Below, piece by piece: positions 36,395-48,765 of a stretch of DNA of 64,000 nucleotides; position 1 is the stretch's first letter; the number at the start of each line of letters is the position of its first letter. The notes beneath the pieces were generated by a model that was not told the DNA's origin, did not search any database, and saw only the letters and a program-made list of their open reading frames with translations. The position numbers were made by a program, and so were the translations under genes. Where the stretch lies: contig OZ038422.1 in assembly GCA_964036155.1 (NCBI GenBank), positions 44,105,201 through 44,169,200 on the forward strand, written 5' to 3'. This stretch comes from Diploscapter coronatus (Eukaryota > Nematoda > Chromadorea > Rhabditida > Rhabditidae).

Positions 36395-39300
36395 ATGTCT
36401 GAAAAAATGAGCGGCAGTAATTACGAAGTCACTTACGTAAGTAATTGTTGATTGTCTGATTTTTCCGTAATACTTTCTATTACAGCATGTTCATCTTCTA
36501 AATTTCAAATGAAAACCCTAAAAAATTCAGGAACGTCGTGAACAAGCGCCAGCCGTCACTTCAAACGAAATGTCGTATTCATCCCATCAGCGGTACGAAA
36601 GGTAAGTGAAAATAGGTGGTTTGAAATATTAAATTTTTATTTTAGCAGCTCTGCTTCGAGAGTTAGTGGAGGAGCCGTCGTGAGAAGGTAAGGAAATTTA
36701 TAGCTCATCCAATTATTCTTTTTAATATAGCAGCGAGTACATCTCTTCTCGCCCTGCCGTCACTACAACAACTGTCTATGAGAAGAGTGAGTTTCTTTCT
36801 GAAATAATATTTTCAACATTTGTTTTCATCTATTGGTGCTATCTATTTTCGTTTTTTTACTTTCAATGACTTATCATTACAATTCCTAAATTGCTGCTGC
36901 CATCTCTAACTCTTTCTCTTATCAGCAAACTGACAACATTCTCCTTGCATTTACATGGAAAAGTAGACGCTAACAAAGGCGAAATTCGATGAGAAAAAGA
37001 GTAAATACAGGCCGACTTTGGCAGTGATAGAAAGAAAAAGTCTTTAGATAAAATTCGATAAGGTGAAATAGAAGCCAATTGGCCATAAAAGGGAGTCTCG
37101 CATTTAGTAGCTGCTTGTCTGGTACTAGCTCTCAATTCTCGCGTAGCTCGCAAATAATGACGTCTTATTATTCGCATTACAGTTCTCATTCTCATGGAGG
37201 GGGTAAATTTGAACATTTTCAATCAATGAACTAGAATAATTGTATAAATTTAGCCTCTGGAGCCCGCGGCTATGTGGCCGGATCGGGCTTGTCCTCCTAT
37301 GGTGCTCACTGCACTGTGGCTCTCCGCAGTGCCCGTGAAAAGGAGAAGGGCGAGCTCATCTACCTTAACGATATGCTGGCTGACTACATCGAGAAGGTCC
37401 GATTTGAAAACAAATGAAAAGTGAAAATGAAGATAACTCATTAGGTCCGCTTCCTCGAAGCTCAGAACCGCATCCTGTCCTCTGATCTTGAGATAATGAG
37501 ACGCGGCTTCGCTGGCACTGGCATCGAGTCCATGTGCAAGACCGAACTCGAGGTTCTAAATAAAATAATAGAAGCTAGACAAATAAATACGTATAGACTG
37601 CGAAGCGCGTGATTTCTGACACCGTCGCTGCTCGTAGCACATTCGAGAGTGACATTGGACGTCTCGGTGGTGAAGTCACCAGTTGGAGAGCAAAGTAAAG
37701 AGGACTTTTGGTAAAAAGCGAAAATAAGAATTATTCTTTAGGTGGCTCGAGGTGCTGAAGACTCGCAGAAGCATCCGCGGAGATCTGGATGCCGACCTCG
37801 ACAAGCTGGCTGCCGTCGAAGCTGAGATCGCTCTGACGAAGAGGCGCATCCGCCTCGTCGAGGAGGAGTGCATCGGCATCCGTCAGCACAACACCCGCAT
37901 CGGAGCCGACATCTCCAGAGTCAAATCCGTAGGAAATTGATTTGAGACTCGACGCAATGATATTTCTTTGTAGCAACGCGACCACGAACTGATCGTTGCT
38001 CGCGAGCACCAAGTTCGTGTCCAAGACTTCCTCGTCCGCGTCAAACACTTCGCCGAAGAACAGCGTTTCGTATGCACAGCCAAGAATTAATTTGATGATA
38101 TTTTGAATTTAGGCGATCAGCGAGTACATCCGCCACGACACAACAACCGAGAACCGCGAGTACTTCCGACGAGAACTCCAGGCTGCCATGCGAGACATTC
38201 GTGCCAACTACGAATCTGTAGGAGATTCAAAACGATTTTCCACTCAAGAATACAATTTTCTAGATCGTGCACCGCAATCGCGTCGAGATCGAGTCCTGGT
38301 ACCACCAGCAAGTCCGCCGCATCGAAGGAGGCATCGGACACGCTGGAAGAGGACACGAGGCACACCGCATGGAAGTCACCAGAATCCGCACTGAAGTCTC
38401 CGCCCTACACTCGCAATTGGCTCAACTCGAGAGCAGGGTTAGTAATCCGGCGAAAAGATAAGATTTGTAAATGATCTATTGTGCTATCTTCAGAACGCCA
38501 TGCTTACGGCTCAGATCCGAGACTTCGGATACCAGGCGGAGCTCGACCACAAGATGTATGAGGCGTCGCTAGCCGAGAGAGACCGCGCCATCCAGCACAT
38601 GCGTGACCAGTGCACAGAACTCACTCATCAGATGGAGGCCTTGTGCGATGTGCAAATCACTCTCGAGAAGGAGATCGCCCGCTACCGCTCTCTCATCCAA
38701 GGCGCCAACGTGCGAACCTACGAGGTCTCCACGACCAGCCGCTACGTGGCTCCTGCCGTTACTAGTAGCTACAGAGCGGTTGAGACCACGTCGTCGTCCG
38801 CTCACCGCTCTGGTGGAGGCGGATACACGGCTGGATACTCTGCCACCTATGGCTCAGGCGGTGGTGCCTTGACTGGCGGCTACTACTCGTCGACCCTGTC
38901 TGGCGGAGGCGGCGGTGCAATCGCTTTGGGCGCTGCTTCGGGTGGATCGGCTGTTCGCGAGTCGCACTACGAGTCCAGCAGCTACCGCGCTTCATCCGGT
39001 CTGCATTAAATTTTGAAAAATCTAAATTTCTCGAAAAGTTTTAACATTTAAAAAATCCAAAAATTCGCTGCCAAATTATTATCACTGTCCATTAGTACTA
39101 TCGTAGTCGTAGTCTAGAAGTGATCATTTGAGGTAAATTGCCTAATTTGCTAAAATGATCACTTCTTTCATTCACTGAAAAGATGCAGTTACGAGAAATT
39201 TACGATTTTTCTGAAATCCCAAAACTCCTCGTAATCAGCGTTTTCACTGCCATTTGTCACCGGATCTTGATTAGACGATCTATTCACTTCTCAACCCCTC

Positions 39301-41182
39301 CCTCATCTTTTCTCCAATTTGTGATAACTCCTAACTCAATTCTGGCTTAACAGCACGCGACTTGGCGCTGTATTAATCTCTCATTTTCCATCTGACACAG
39401 GGCGATTTGCAGCTCCAAAATCTTTTTTATCTTCCAGCAGATAAAAAGGCCTCAACTGCTAATAAACCATTTGTTAATTATTGGTTTTTATATTGAAAAC
39501 TCAAAACTAACATGAATGAAAATGCAAGTGCACAATCAATGCTCACAATAACATAACACATACTGCAATAACTAATCAACAGAATGACATTCCTGAGTTA
39601 GTTGCGATAACTTTTCGCATTTATCTAATCTGTTCGATAATAATAATAAGGTTGAATAAATATTTGTTGACTCGAATTTTCGTCGAACATTATGTGTAAT
39701 TTGAGAATGAATAATAAACTGATCAAGATCTGGTGACGATTGCTCTGTATTATTGCTATATTTTGTTACTTTTTGGTAGAGAATTGGTGGGGTTGATTAA
39801 CTCATTAGCTTATGATAATTTGAAAATTGGTTGTGACTGCTAGAACAAGCTAAAATATGCCATAATAATTCTAGTCTGACCTTCTACCAATGACACTTTG
39901 ATGTCATAATAGTTAAATTTTAGGCTATTCTTCAGGCATTTTATTTCTGCAGTCGAGTTCAACAATTCTCTTCACATTTGAGATTCATTTCTTCTCTATC
40001 TTTATCGTGAAATTACTACAGCTTAGGAATTCTCGCGGCATTTTGTTCTTTTCTTATCATAAAACTCGAAAACTCGAGAGCTGCGTTGGAAATGGCATTG
40101 AAAATTATTCGCGATAATGGCAGGAGAAGAATAAAGAAATGAAAAGCGATAGAGCAATAAAAGACGATTGGCAAATTGCAATCGAAACGTGGCATTTTCC
40201 AAACATAAACGCGCATATTTTTAATATATAGCTGGGGGACTAATGAGAAAAATAGCAAAAACCAATGACAAGTTTACGAACTGTGAAGGTTATTAACGCG
40301 GCAAGATTAAAATTGAAGAAACTCGAGATTCACAATGATCCCCACAAATTTTCGATGTTTAAAATTAAAAATTAATCCAAATCGCCAAAATTAATCTAAC
40401 GCAATGGTATTTTATTTCGTCACCTATGGAATTGAAATTCAGCTCTTGGATCTGTGGCAGGTTCTGAAACGAAACGACCTGAACGAATTCACGATGAAAA
40501 GGAAGAAACTGAAGACGGAAGACATTTCCATAGATGGTACAAGGGAACTGTCAGAATCACGGTAAACCTGTCTAGTTTATAAGTGGAGTTTGTAAAACGG
40601 CTCTGCTCGGAGTTGGAATTTGAAAAATGGGAGTCAGAATCGGGATTCAGAATCTCGAAGAAGCGGAATCGAAATTTCGAAGTCAGAATTCCAAGTAGTC
40701 TTACTTTTAAAATACCCAACTTTCTATAAGTTTGCGAATAGTGGTGCAGTCAATAATGATTCTGATGATATCGTCAGAAATTAGTTCGCAACTAATCATT
40801 TTCAGATGGTGAATGACAACTTCGTCGAACTGGAGAACATCTGCGTCGTGCGACGTGTGGATGCAAGCGGCCTACAAATGAGGCAGTACGTTGGAGGACA
40901 GCTGAAGACGACGTTCACTTTGCCTGATGGGCTCATTCTTGACCCGAAGGAGACTATCAGAGTAGAAAAGTCTTCTCTTCAGAAAGCATTGATTTATTCA
41001 GATATATTCTGCCAATTCGAATTACCCTGAAGGTGCTTTCGTTGCCAACATCGATTATTTCAGTATTGAAGAAGATGCTCGAACATCCATTTACAATCGA
41101 GAGGAAGAGGTGATTTTTAGGGATCATATTTCTCCAACTTAATTCATTTCAGGAGAAGGCTTGGTTCGTGTACACCTCATAA
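36395..41182 (+). CDS. Intermediate filament protein A, Gly-rich tail, optional lamin-tail exons
   Basis: Exons 36395-36436, 36531-36601, 36646-36687, 36731-36786, 37254-37396, 37445-37552, 37597-37694, 37742-37928, 37974-38069, 38113-38217, 38264-38437 and 38494-39009 give a 545-residue protein ending SSGLH. The head is Ser/Tyr/Arg-rich. The rod starts LNDMLADYIEKVRFLEAQNR and ends with the helix-termination motif DVQITLEKEIARYRSLIQG. The tail is a keratin-like Gly/Ser/Tyr/Ala sequence. Further exons at 40443-40561, 40806-40961, 41002-41032, about 41078-41108 and 41154-41182 encode a lamin-tail domain (KGTVRIT, NDNFVELENICV, FTLPDGLILDPKETIR, ending EKAWFVYTS). They have no start of their own, and the first needs a donor in phase 1, available at 38998 (CCG|GTCTGC) or 38914. 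Two isoforms are therefore likely: a short one stopping at 39009 and a long one. Cytoplasmic filament, probably epidermal or intestinal by family. Confidence 0.85.
39010..40442. other. 3' UTR of short IF-A isoform and/or intron
   Basis: No coding signal. Contains a 22-bp-stem hairpin (39116-39166) and AATAAA-type signals near 39654 and 39713 that could end the short transcript. Confidence 0.5.
39116..39166. repeat. Hairpin just after the short IF-A stop
   Basis: AGAAGTGATCATTT... at 39116-39138 pairs with 39145-39166 (..AAAATGATCACTTCT) with two mismatches and a short loop. It could be a 3' UTR structure, a tiny MITE or a small-RNA precursor. Confidence 0.65.
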
Positions 41183-43934
41183 ACTGCGAGGAACTAGCAT
41201 AGATAGATAACTATAATTTTGTATCAATTTGAAAACCTTTTTACTTTTGCCTTATAAACCTGCCAAACTACTTATTTAGCCATCTTACTACACTGATATC
41301 ATGTTTTTCTTTGCAACAGTTCATAGCTTTCTTACGCAATCCATGATAATATAATTTTCTACGCATCATTGCTTCATAGTTAAATATTATTAGTTTTTAT
41401 TTAGTTCAAAATTTATTTAAATGCTATTATTTGCTAGATGGGATATAATTGGGCTTTTTTGTTAGTTCACCGAGAAATCTATTTTTACATGACGAATAAT
41501 TGGTATTCTTACAGATAGAATGAATAAATTATGCAATAGAATCAGTAGTTCAGATACGTTAGATTTCAGTAAAATAATTTATCGCTTGCATAAATCGACT
41601 CTAAAATTAAAATTATATGTAAATTGAAAGCTAAAACATGCAATCCATGAAGATTTACAGATTTGGATTATTGTATTTTTTATACCTCGTCATGGATGCC
41701 AGGATATCGCAATTTTTTTTTTCAAACTGATAGCATATTTCCATAATCCAAATACCAGAATTATCTGATTGCTGCCAGGAACGAGACGGAACTTCCGATG
41801 TTTTTGGGCGACCTCTGGTTTCGAAAGTTTTGAAAGGTTCAGTTCTGATTTTTCAAATTTAAATTTCGCCCTCGTCCCTGGTCCCTGGATTTTGAATAAT
41901 TGAAATTTATAGTAGTGCCTTATGACAACATTCATCAATTTTATATTTGGTTTAGTAAAGGTTATACAAGTAATTTTATGATAGTTTTTGTTTAATTTAT
42001 TACTGATCAAACGACTTAAAATTTTTAAGGAATTTGATGATTCATTATTCAAAAATGTTCCATTCTCATGCAAGTGTCTAAATGAGTTGTCTTTGAAAGT
42101 ATTGGTATCAAAGTTTCCTCGAGATTGAAATGGAAGGTGGGAAGTTTGGAAATTGATAACAAAAAAGACTCAACCACGAATACACGATAAACGATAGACA
42201 TGAGTAGAAAAATTGAGAATAAGTCTTCTAAGGCGAGAAACAGTGTATACAAAATCTGACTGTCATTGTCTAGCGCATTCTTTATTTGTTTCTGATGATT
42301 GAGTGGCATGATTTTCGGTTTCCCTCGAAGATAATTTTGGAATTTTATTGTTTTTAATTAATTAAATCAGAACGAAAATCTGATAAATTTCAATCACTAG
42401 CGAGATAAATTCTGATTTCGGTTTCGCAAATCTGGAATTTCTGAAATATCTTGACCAAAGCTGAGCGTTATGAATGTTTAAAATTTCGTTAATCGATCCC
42501 GAAAAATTTCCTCGGATTGAAAATCAGCGAAAAATTTTGTTACTTGGCAAAGAGCAACAGTTCATCACGCTGCATAATTGAATAGTGAAATCTTTGTTTG
42601 AAATTGTACAAAAACTGACAACTTTTAGCCGAATAAAATTCAAATTTCGTATAAAACCAAAAAACAGCGAAAATGACCGACGCAAAAATTTGGGAAGCGA
42701 TTGTAGAAAAAATACCCCACACAAAAATGGGCATAACTTTTCTCCCACTGAACCATCTTCGAAGATCTAAAAAGCATTCTGCTCCAGTTAATCTCGCCAA
42801 TTACGCCTCAATATTAGTTTTCCATGATTATCAATTCTGAAAATTAACTTGGTATCTCTAACCATAAATTTTAATGTGGACCCCTATTTTAGACAATTTT
42901 TGCCCCAAAATTATCATTTATTTGGAAAGTTAAAACGTCTAGTTACGTATTCAGTCTAGTCATTTTTCAAATTTGCATTAGTCGTGATTAATATCGCTTC
43001 TGCATGATAAATGGGTAATTTTATGAGCATTTCAGTCGAATCATTGTTTGTTTTAGCGACCTTTGGATCTACGTATTAATTCTCTCATTCTTTTGCTGTT
43101 GATTGGCATTTTTTGTTTCGAATAGTTTCCATCATCACACTTCTTTTGTTCCACATATTTTTTTCGGAAAAATTCATAAGACGATCGTAAAATTTTCTAC
43201 GATTTCAAACTTTTTACCTAAAACTCATCATAAGCAGTGATATAGGAACCAGTTTTTGTGTACCAAAAATGTACTCGTTTGAAAAATTATTCTTGAAATA
43301 GTATGATCAACGATATTCCCTTCCAAAATTCGTCAGGGCTTCAAGTGTTTGGCACTGACACTGGACACGACGTTAGCAATGCAGTGTCAGCGTATCAATG
43401 TCATGAAGTGTCAAAAATGTGAAGCCCTGAAACTCGTATCATACTATTGTGAAAATTCCGAAATAATAGTCCATTTTACTCTAGGAAATTAGTTTATTTT
43501 TTACAAATTAGTCTCGATCAAATTGATTATGGTCAAATTTTATGACTGATTGAAAATTTCATTGCCCAGGTGTTGTCTTGCAGCTGGACATTTCCTCTCT
43601 CGCTTTCTGCACTGATTCATTGATAGCTAACACACAACACCTACTGATGACTGTCTATTTCTCTATTTCGCATTCAGCTTTTAATTTCGACTTATCGCGA
43701 TCTGGCATTGACGCGCTTGTCTAATTGAATTCGCTTGCAAAAATACAACTGATACAGCTTTTCTTCTCTACCAATTATCAATTCTCTGCGTTTTACCGAC
43801 TTTGTGCGAGTAATCGAGAGCAGGAAATTTTATGACAATTTTCCGCTTGTAATGGCGTCAATTTTACGATTTATACTATTCTCATTTTTGACATAAATCT
43901 TTGATTTCAGGTAAACTTCTCAGCGGACAGAAGA
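41183..43934. other. Intergenic between IF genes A and B, 2.75 kb
   Basis: AT-rich. Frames at 41690-42309 and 42524-42800 show no conserved motif. A foldback element lies at 43334-43429. TTTCAG near 43911 precedes the IF-B start. Confidence 0.55.
43334..43429. mobile_element. Small foldback element between IF genes A and B
   Basis: CAGGGCTTCA and its reverse complement TGAAGCCCTG bound a 96-base unit whose inner arms (AAGTGTTTGGCACTGACACTG against CAGTGTCAG...GAAGTGTCA) also pair. Non-coding; MITE-like. Confidence 0.5.
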
Positions 43935-46900
43935 ATGTCCCAGGGACCACATTCCGGTTCGAGTGTTGGATATCAGCCATACCCAAGTGGAGACAGGGAA
44001 TATCGAAATGTAGATACTGTATAACTTTATTTTGAAAACGATACTATTTTAGTCAGGATATCGAACATCGACAACTCGCTATGAAACGGTTCGCGAAGGT
44101 CAAAATGTGTCGGGGTAAGATTTTTATCTGAGGATATTTTGTTCCTGTTAAAGACGACATGTAACGTTTCGAAATCATCATTGCCTCGATAGCTAACTAT
44201 GATAATGTTTGCTTCGAAAAATCATGAAATAGACCACTATTTTTCTTATCAAAGATAGTTTATACATGAATTTAGATCCTTTGACCGATATGATTCTATG
44301 AGATCAAGCAGACCGCAAACTGCAGCTTCGAACTTTTCTCACGGAGCTGGACAGTAAAAGCTTTACAAAACTTTTCGCAACTTATTTTGAAATGTTGCAG
44401 AGTCTCTCATGAAATGTACAGTGCCTATAATCGCAGTGAAACACCAGGTAAATTTTGGCATTCGTATTCGTAATTAGTTATGCAATTCTTGAAACCTGGC
44501 GATGAAACACTTGAAAGAAAAGTATTTAGTTTGTACGCTTAATGCAGAAATCAGGCATAATCCCACTTTTGGAGTATTTTCTTTTGAGATCAATTTTATC
44601 GAAAGCAGCTTTTTGTCATGCGAATTTTTGCCTCATTACGATGGTTCTTCGGCAGATAATTTGTATGGTTTGTTTGCTTAGGAAAAATAACATATGAAAT
44701 CGAGAGTAGCGGGCAAAATGAAACTCTTTTTGCCTGCAGAAATCGGTTTTGCCATTTTACATCTTCATTTTTCCATTAGCTCTGAGTGCTTGTCAATGAA
44801 GGAGTGATAAGAAAAAAATGTATAGAAGAGGGAAAGAGAAAGAGATGTAGGGAGAAGAAAATGTGCCGCCAAATTGGAAGGTCTAAACCTTGAGTGAGTC
44901 TCATTTGAATATTTGCACAGTGATTACGACCAAATTGACAGCCGCTAAACACTGCGTTTGTTGACAGATTCATAATGAAAACTAACAACAAATCATTCGA
45001 GAAAATGCAGATGAGGAATAGTAAAAAAACGAATAACGATCAATGGTGCTCGAAATTCCTAATAATTCTGAACTCGATCAAAATGTTTAGGAAGACTTCC
45101 ACCGATCAGCCCAGATGGAAAACCTTGCACTGCAGATATTCGTTTGCAGAGAGACAAGCATTGGAAACGGCTCATGGAACTCAATGACAGATTCGCCGAA
45201 TACATCGAGAAAGTCGGCACAAAGTAGAAAACATAAATAGTAAACAGTATTCAAATTAGGTTCGTTTCCTCGAAGCACAAAACCGCATTCTGATTGCCGA
45301 CAAGGAAATTCTGAGCCATGGACCGAATAAACGCATCAAAAAGATCGAAACTGCATATCAGCGCGAATCTGATGTGAGATGAAAGGCGAACTTCGGAAAT
45401 TCACCACATTTTCTTTAGCTTCATCGCCAACAAATCGAAGACGCCAAAGCAAAGAGACCTGGGCTACTCGATGAAGAACGCCATTTGAAGCAGGAATTGG
45501 CTGAAGCCAAAAAGAGGTACTTCAAAAAGTCTCCTGCGTTTTTCACCAAGCATGAGAGAATTTGAAAATATTCTATAACACCTATCAATCATGATAATCG
45601 TTTGATTACAAATGCAAGATGTTATTCTGAAAATACTTACAATTCAAATGAGAAAATTTCAGGTACGACGCAGCAATCCACGGTTACAATGGACTATACG
45701 ATGACATCGAGAAGGATCTGCGAAAGCTGGCAGATATCGAGGCAGATATTGCTTTTGTGAAGAAACAGGCCAATGTGCGCAGGGGGAAGCTGAAGTTTCT
45801 GGAGAAGAAGAGGGATGGACTCGCCAAGTCACTCCATGAAGTTAAGGATGTAAGGAAGCAATGAAGAAGAGCTAAGAAATGTGAAAGAAACAATTCAGAG
45901 AATCAGAAAAGAAACCCAAGAAAGAGACCGTCATAAGAAAAAGGCTGGCGATTTGCTCCATAAACTCAATAATGAAATTAGGACGCATGAAGTCGTAAGG
46001 AATAGCATGATTTTATTTTAAAAATGAGTTAATGAGATTAGGAAATCAATGAAGTTCTACCTCAGCTGTCTGAAGACGCTACTGCTCAACAAAGAGAAGA
46101 ATTCAGACACAATTTGCGCTCAGCTATTGACGACATTCGAAAAGATTACGCTCAGGTAAATATTGATGAATGAATTTTGTGCAAGATGACAATTTACAGG
46201 AGATCCGCAAGAACTACATCGACATAACGACGTGGTATGACAAGCGAATGGCAGAACTGAAGAGGGAATCCGAAAAATTGGAGCAGCTAGCCAAGGAGAG
46301 AAAGAGCACTCTCGTTTGGATCAAGTCGCACATCAACGAACTGCCATTAGACATACAGGAGCTCTTCAGGAAGGCATGACCTAAAATGATTAATATGATA
46401 TGCAAAACCGTTCAGGAAACTGATTTACTGCACAGAGTCGAGCATCTGCGATACAAGCGAGAAGAAATCGAGCTCATCCACAGGGAGATCTTGGAGAGCA
46501 AAGACAGAGTGAACAGAAAGATGCACGACGAGTGCAACAAACTCATCCATCTGATCGAGAAGCTCTGCAATGAATATCAGGCAAGTTCATTAGAGACTTT
46601 GAAAATACAGTGTACTGACGTCATAAATCAAATGCAAATAATATTCGCCGACAAACTGAAGATCAGTGAAAGTTTTGCAACTTGCACAAGAATTAAACCT
46701 TAATCAAATAAAGTAATGCGTCCGCAAATTTCTACTTACTCGGAAAACATTAAGAAAAGTGTTATTATTTTGGCTCAGAATAATACTTTCGACAACAAGC
46801 AACAATGCTCGATTGCTTCAGTAGGACTTCAGTTACATTCACATCATAGCCAAGGGAGGAGTGAAACCAACTGTCTTACCACTGCACTAGTCGTCCTTCA

Positions 46901-47864
46901 AATTTAGGGTGGTAAAGGCGCTGTATGAAAAGAATTAGTGAGGCATAAAGAACAGAAATTTTCTGAAATTGCAGAATTTAAATTAAAAATAATGAAGAAC
47001 AGCTTCGAATATTTTCCTTCTTGTGATAATGAACGAGTCTATTTCAGTCAGTACACGATGAACTTGAAAGATACCGTCAACTGCTGGAGGACGAATACAT
47101 GACTCATGTTTTGAGGTTATTTTCTGCCAAATTCAAATAATCGTATGATTTTCAGACCACACCGCCACCAGCATCAGAATCAGCATCAGCATTCGCACCA
47201 TGGACACCTTCACACTCGAACTGGCAGTTCCGCCAGCACGTTCAGTACTGCTGCAACTGTTGTTGAGAGTGGTTAGGATTTTTTTTGCGAAAATATGCTG
47301 TTATTTATTTATAATTCAGACGAAGTTCAAATCGAGCAAGGCACCACCCACGCGACTATCGAATTCACTTTGGGACGGAGAGGAAGGATCACTTTCACTG
47401 TAAATTACAATTCAGAAAACTGAAGTGAATGAGGTAATGTTTGCAGAGACCAGTTGGAGCGGACTGCCTGAATGTAGCCAATCGAGCTCATCATTCAGTG
47501 TCTCTCTCTCATTGGAGAATCATCCACAGTCAGGACGGAAAGACCATTGGAGACTTTGTCTTCCCTCCAGGAACCATGATTTTACCTGGAGATACCATCA
47601 GAGTGAGATCATAATGAAATAATAGATTTATTGAGAAAAAACCCGTTTAGATCTACGCCCGTAATTATTTGGGCGAAGCTCCTTACAACGCCCTACACTT
47701 CAAGAACGTTCAACAACTCTCATTGGCTCGCAGAGCCAAATCTGTCCTTATCAATCAGGAACATCAGGTAATAAATTTTCTAATGATTTCTGAGAAAAGT
47801 TGCGATTTTTCAGGAAGTATCGTGGATCGACATCACAAACTCCACGCAATCTACGCTATTCTAA
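43935..47864 (+). CDS. Intermediate filament protein B with lamin-type tail domain
   Basis: Eighteen exons: 43935-44009, 44053-44114, 44276-44353, 44401-44447, 45091-45212, 45260-45373, 45419-45516, 45663-45827, 45877-45994, 46042-46155, 46200-46373, 46416-46580, 47048-47115, 47156-47271, 47320-47399, 47447-47602, 47651-47767 and 47814-47864; 639 residues. Rod start ELNDRFAEYIEKVRFLEAQN; rod end LERYRQLLEDE. A linker follows with a run of His/Gln (HRHQHQNQHQHSHHGH). The lamin-tail domain begins ATIEFTLGRRGRITFT and includes HWRIIHSQDGK and FVFPPGTMILPGDTIR. It forms cytoplasmic filaments, probably as a heteropolymer with neighbouring IF proteins. Introns 46374-46415 (AAG|GCATGA) and 46581-47047 (CAG|GCAAGT) are GC-AG; the 174- and 165-nt exon lengths shared with paralogues confirm both. 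The intron at 45828-45876 removes what would otherwise look like a frameshift. Confidence 0.92.
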
Positions 47865-48765
47865 ATGAGAAAATTCACTATATCTTTATTAGCTTTTCAA
47901 ATTTACTCATTAATCACTGCCTTTTCCGTTATCAGCTCGACACACGCAATGGTTGCCGCTTAATTTTTAAAATAAAATTTACTTTCGTTTTTTAATCTAA
48001 ATTTATGAAGATTCATTAGGAATTTTGAGTGATTTGATGCTTCTGATTAGATAAAATTTAAAATACCTTCAAGTCTATTCCACTTTATTCTCACACCTAT
48101 TCTTTAGCCATTTTCAGTAATGGCGATACTTCATTTCCTCTTGCACAGTTAGACATTTGTCTAACGAATTCTTCATCGATTTTTTGTACTTTGTATTTTT
48201 AGTCAATAAACTGCTGTATCTATCGAATTTTAATCTGCCAAGAATTTTGTATTTCGCACGAATAAATCCTAATCGACAGATGACATTTGATCGTAGTTGT
48301 ATTAGCGCACAAAATCTATCAGTGATTTGCAGGATTACGATAAGATACTTATTCTCTTTTCGTAAAAAAGTGTTCAAGTGCTTAAAAATCAGCGGCTTAT
48401 TTGTCGAATAATTTTATAGTGCAATAAAATTGCAGGTTTTTTGCCAGATTGGTTAATTTTGATAGCGCGGTGAAGGCGAGGAGAGAAGAACTTTCCCTTG
48501 GTACTACGGGCATAAAATCGAAGCTGATAAAAGTTTATATGATAAAGAAGACTGTTAAATTGCAAAAATAATAAATGATAGCTAGACAAACTGCGCTCAC
48601 GGCCGCTCGCTCGTCTGCCTAAGGGCTGCTGCGCAGCCCACTTTATTTTTTAAAAGTTGTAACATTTTTCTGTCATGAATTTACTCAAATCTCTTTAGTA
48701 TTCTTGAGCGCTTGTCTGTATGTCTGTCTTGAACTTATTGTCAGGAAATTTATTCATTTTCCTAG
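47865..48765. other. Intergenic between IF gene B and the thioredoxin-like gene
   Basis: AT-rich 3' flank of IF-B. Contains the first copy of a dispersed repeat (48580-48708). TTTTCCTAG lies directly before the thioredoxin ATG. Confidence 0.55.
48580..48708. repeat. Dispersed repeat, copy 1
   Basis: Begins GCTAGACAAACTGCGC and ends near ATTCTTGAG. About 85% alike to 49604-49695 by eye, but with roughly 35 extra bases (CTCACGGCCGCTCGCTCG...) near its start. Confidence 0.7.

Noticed and set aside
45828..45876. Apparent one-base frameshift in IF-B coil 1B
   Set aside because: A 49-base GT-AG intron (AA|GTCACT...CTAAG) restores the frame and gives the same coil length as the other IF paralogues.
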